From contig NZ_JAQMUE010000077.1 in the NCBI RefSeq assembly GCF_028330985.1, positions 20,945 through 84,944 of the forward strand: a stretch of DNA of 64,000 nt. The letters are read 5' to 3'. Below, in pieces: positions 63,163-64,000 of the stretch. The notes beneath the pieces were generated by a model. That model did no database searches. It saw only the letters and a list, made by a program, of their open reading frames with translations, and had not been told where the DNA came from. Every line of letters starts with the position of its first letter. Position 1 is the stretch's first letter. The DNA comes from Roseofilum reptotaenium CS-1145 (GTDB lineage Bacteria > Cyanobacteriota > Cyanobacteriia > Cyanobacteriales > Desertifilaceae). A program made the position numbers and the translations under genes.

Positions 63163-63885
63163 TTATTTGTTCTCCTCTACTGGCGGTTCAATAGGCATCC
63201 GCCAGACATCTTCTACAGCCTTTTCCAGGATTTCTGGAGATGCCAGACCAGCTTCATACCAATCGGTAATATCCCCCGCTTCTGGGCAATCTGCCCACAA
63301 TGTTTTCATGCCCAGTCTGACAGAGTGAAGCCCTACAATTTGGCAAGCCTGTTGAATGATGTCCATTTTTTTCCCTCCAGCAACATCATTATCAGGGATA
63401 AGGACAAAGCCTGCATACCCTAAGTCTGCGAGTTCCTTGAGCCATGGACTGACCGTCTCTACTCTCCACTCAGAAGCCTGAACGGTCAGAGCCTTAATGC
63501 CTAGTTTGGCAGCGGTATCGGTGCATTGTTCTCCTTCTACCATCAGTAGAAGCTTCCCTTTATCCTCTGGAGTCGGGAATAGAACAGACTCAAAATTGTA
63601 AGGCCCCCAGTCAATGTCTCCCTTGCCCTTCTGCTCACAGAACTGAGGGAAGCAGAACTTTTCAGGCTTACCATTGGGTCTTAAGTCCTTCTTGTCAATC
63701 CGCACCATGCGGCAAATTCTGCTGTAGTTCCAGACCTTGTTTCCTTTCTCGTCTCTGCCGAATCCTGGGGTAGCTTCCATCGGTTCTGGGTACTTTGCTA
63801 GACCGGGGAATGGTCTAGTTTTAGTCTTAGCCTCACTGCCAGAGGAAGGAGTCTTGATGCGCTTGACCCAAAAATTGGGTTTCAA
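63163..63885 (-). pseudogene. Toprim-domain primase part of the split replication gene, 5' end lost to an IS
   Basis: About 240 residues from a TTG that lies inside the end of an IS200/IS605 transposase gene, so there is no genuine start. The Toprim fold is clear: LLLMVEGEQCTDTAAKLGIKALTVQASEW (catalytic Glu) and GFVLIPDNDVAGGKKMDIIQQAC (DxD). Upstream the first bases belong to an IS end. The frame ends in TAA at 63163-63165 and continues in phase into the D5 helicase. Both breaks suggest the element's replication gene is no longer made intact. Confidence 0.8.
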
Positions 63886-64000
63886 GCCCCGCCCTTTAGC
63901 TTCGCTGTGGGCGGCTTTTCTCCTTGTTGTTGAATGTATTGCTTAATCTTTTCTATCGGCGCACCTCCACAAGAAATAGCAAAATAACTCGGAGACCAAA
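63882..64000 (-). mobile_element. tnpA: IS200/IS605-family TnpA, C-terminal end (cut by window edge)
   Basis: 38 residues and a stop: WSPSYFAISCGGAPIEKIKQYIQQQ, then GEKPPTAKLKGGA. The phrase SPSYF..SCGGAPI and the QYIQQQ helix with the nucleophile Tyr are the C-terminus of Y1 single-strand transposases. The last codons and following bases form a GCCGCCC...GGGCGGGGC hairpin and an ACCCAA-3-TTGGGT hairpin (63866-63880), as at IS200/IS605 right ends. It has landed in the replication gene. Confidence 0.85.

Overview
This 64 kb window is cyanobacterial chromosome. Evidence: many copies of the HIP1 octamer GCGATCGC, psbX, pcyA, ycf66, a high-light-inducible protein, cyanophycin synthetase and cyanophycinase, a cyAbrB regulator, a gas-vesicle protein and a cyanobacterial urea transporter. 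The genus cannot be fixed from the sequence; a filamentous or colonial, gas-vesicle-bearing form is a guess.

Layout. 1-11.9 kb: hpnB-like glycosyltransferase (cut by the window edge), thrB, urtA-urtB without urtCDE, a small protein ending in an amyloid-like motif, two conserved proteins of unknown function, a GAF/HD-GYP phosphodiesterase, a phased cluster of DnaA-box-like sites beside an AT-rich repeat region (candidate replication origin), DUF2811 and two Uma2-family nucleases. 11.9-15.5 kb: an accessory cassette with a degenerate STAND (NB-ARC) protein, a divergent Cys-rich precursor peptide and a radical SAM/SPASM enzyme. It is bracketed by a 104 bp copy of part of trmD and a shrunken copy of a Uma2 gene, so it looks inserted. 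15.5-55.4 kb: mostly core genes, namely trmD, cphB-cphA, tatA, pcyA, an exopolysaccharide block (Wza, Wzc, GT4, SGNH, methyltransferase), lipid and redox enzymes, orphan gvpF/L, tRNA-Ala(CGC), psbX-ycf66, two TolB-like lipoproteins, hlip, sdhB, cyabrB, cobL-cobH, a very large kinase/ATPase/SpoIIE-phosphatase gene broken by one in-frame stop, ftsH, an esterase and fmt.

55.4-64 kb: mobile DNA. A decayed IS630-type element abuts fmt. A tRNA 3'-end-like fragment (candidate att site) and a tyrosine recombinase follow, then a leftward operon of small, mostly membrane or basic proteins, a promoter with nested palindromes, and a Toprim/D5-helicase replication gene. That gene is split by one in-frame TAA and cut at its 5' side by an IS200/IS605 insertion. 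The other end of the element lies beyond the window.

The strongest candidates for something new are: (1) the Cys-rich peptide plus radical SAM/SPASM cassette with its divergent degenerate STAND protein and shared 13 bp repeats; (2) a mobile-element membrane-protein gene whose two halves are joined only by a -1 shift at one of two U_UUU_UUA heptamers; (3) the phased DnaA-box cluster; (4) insertion scars with duplicated gene edges around both the peptide cassette and a methyltransferase gene. All assignments come from reading the sequence and remembered family features; no database search was run.
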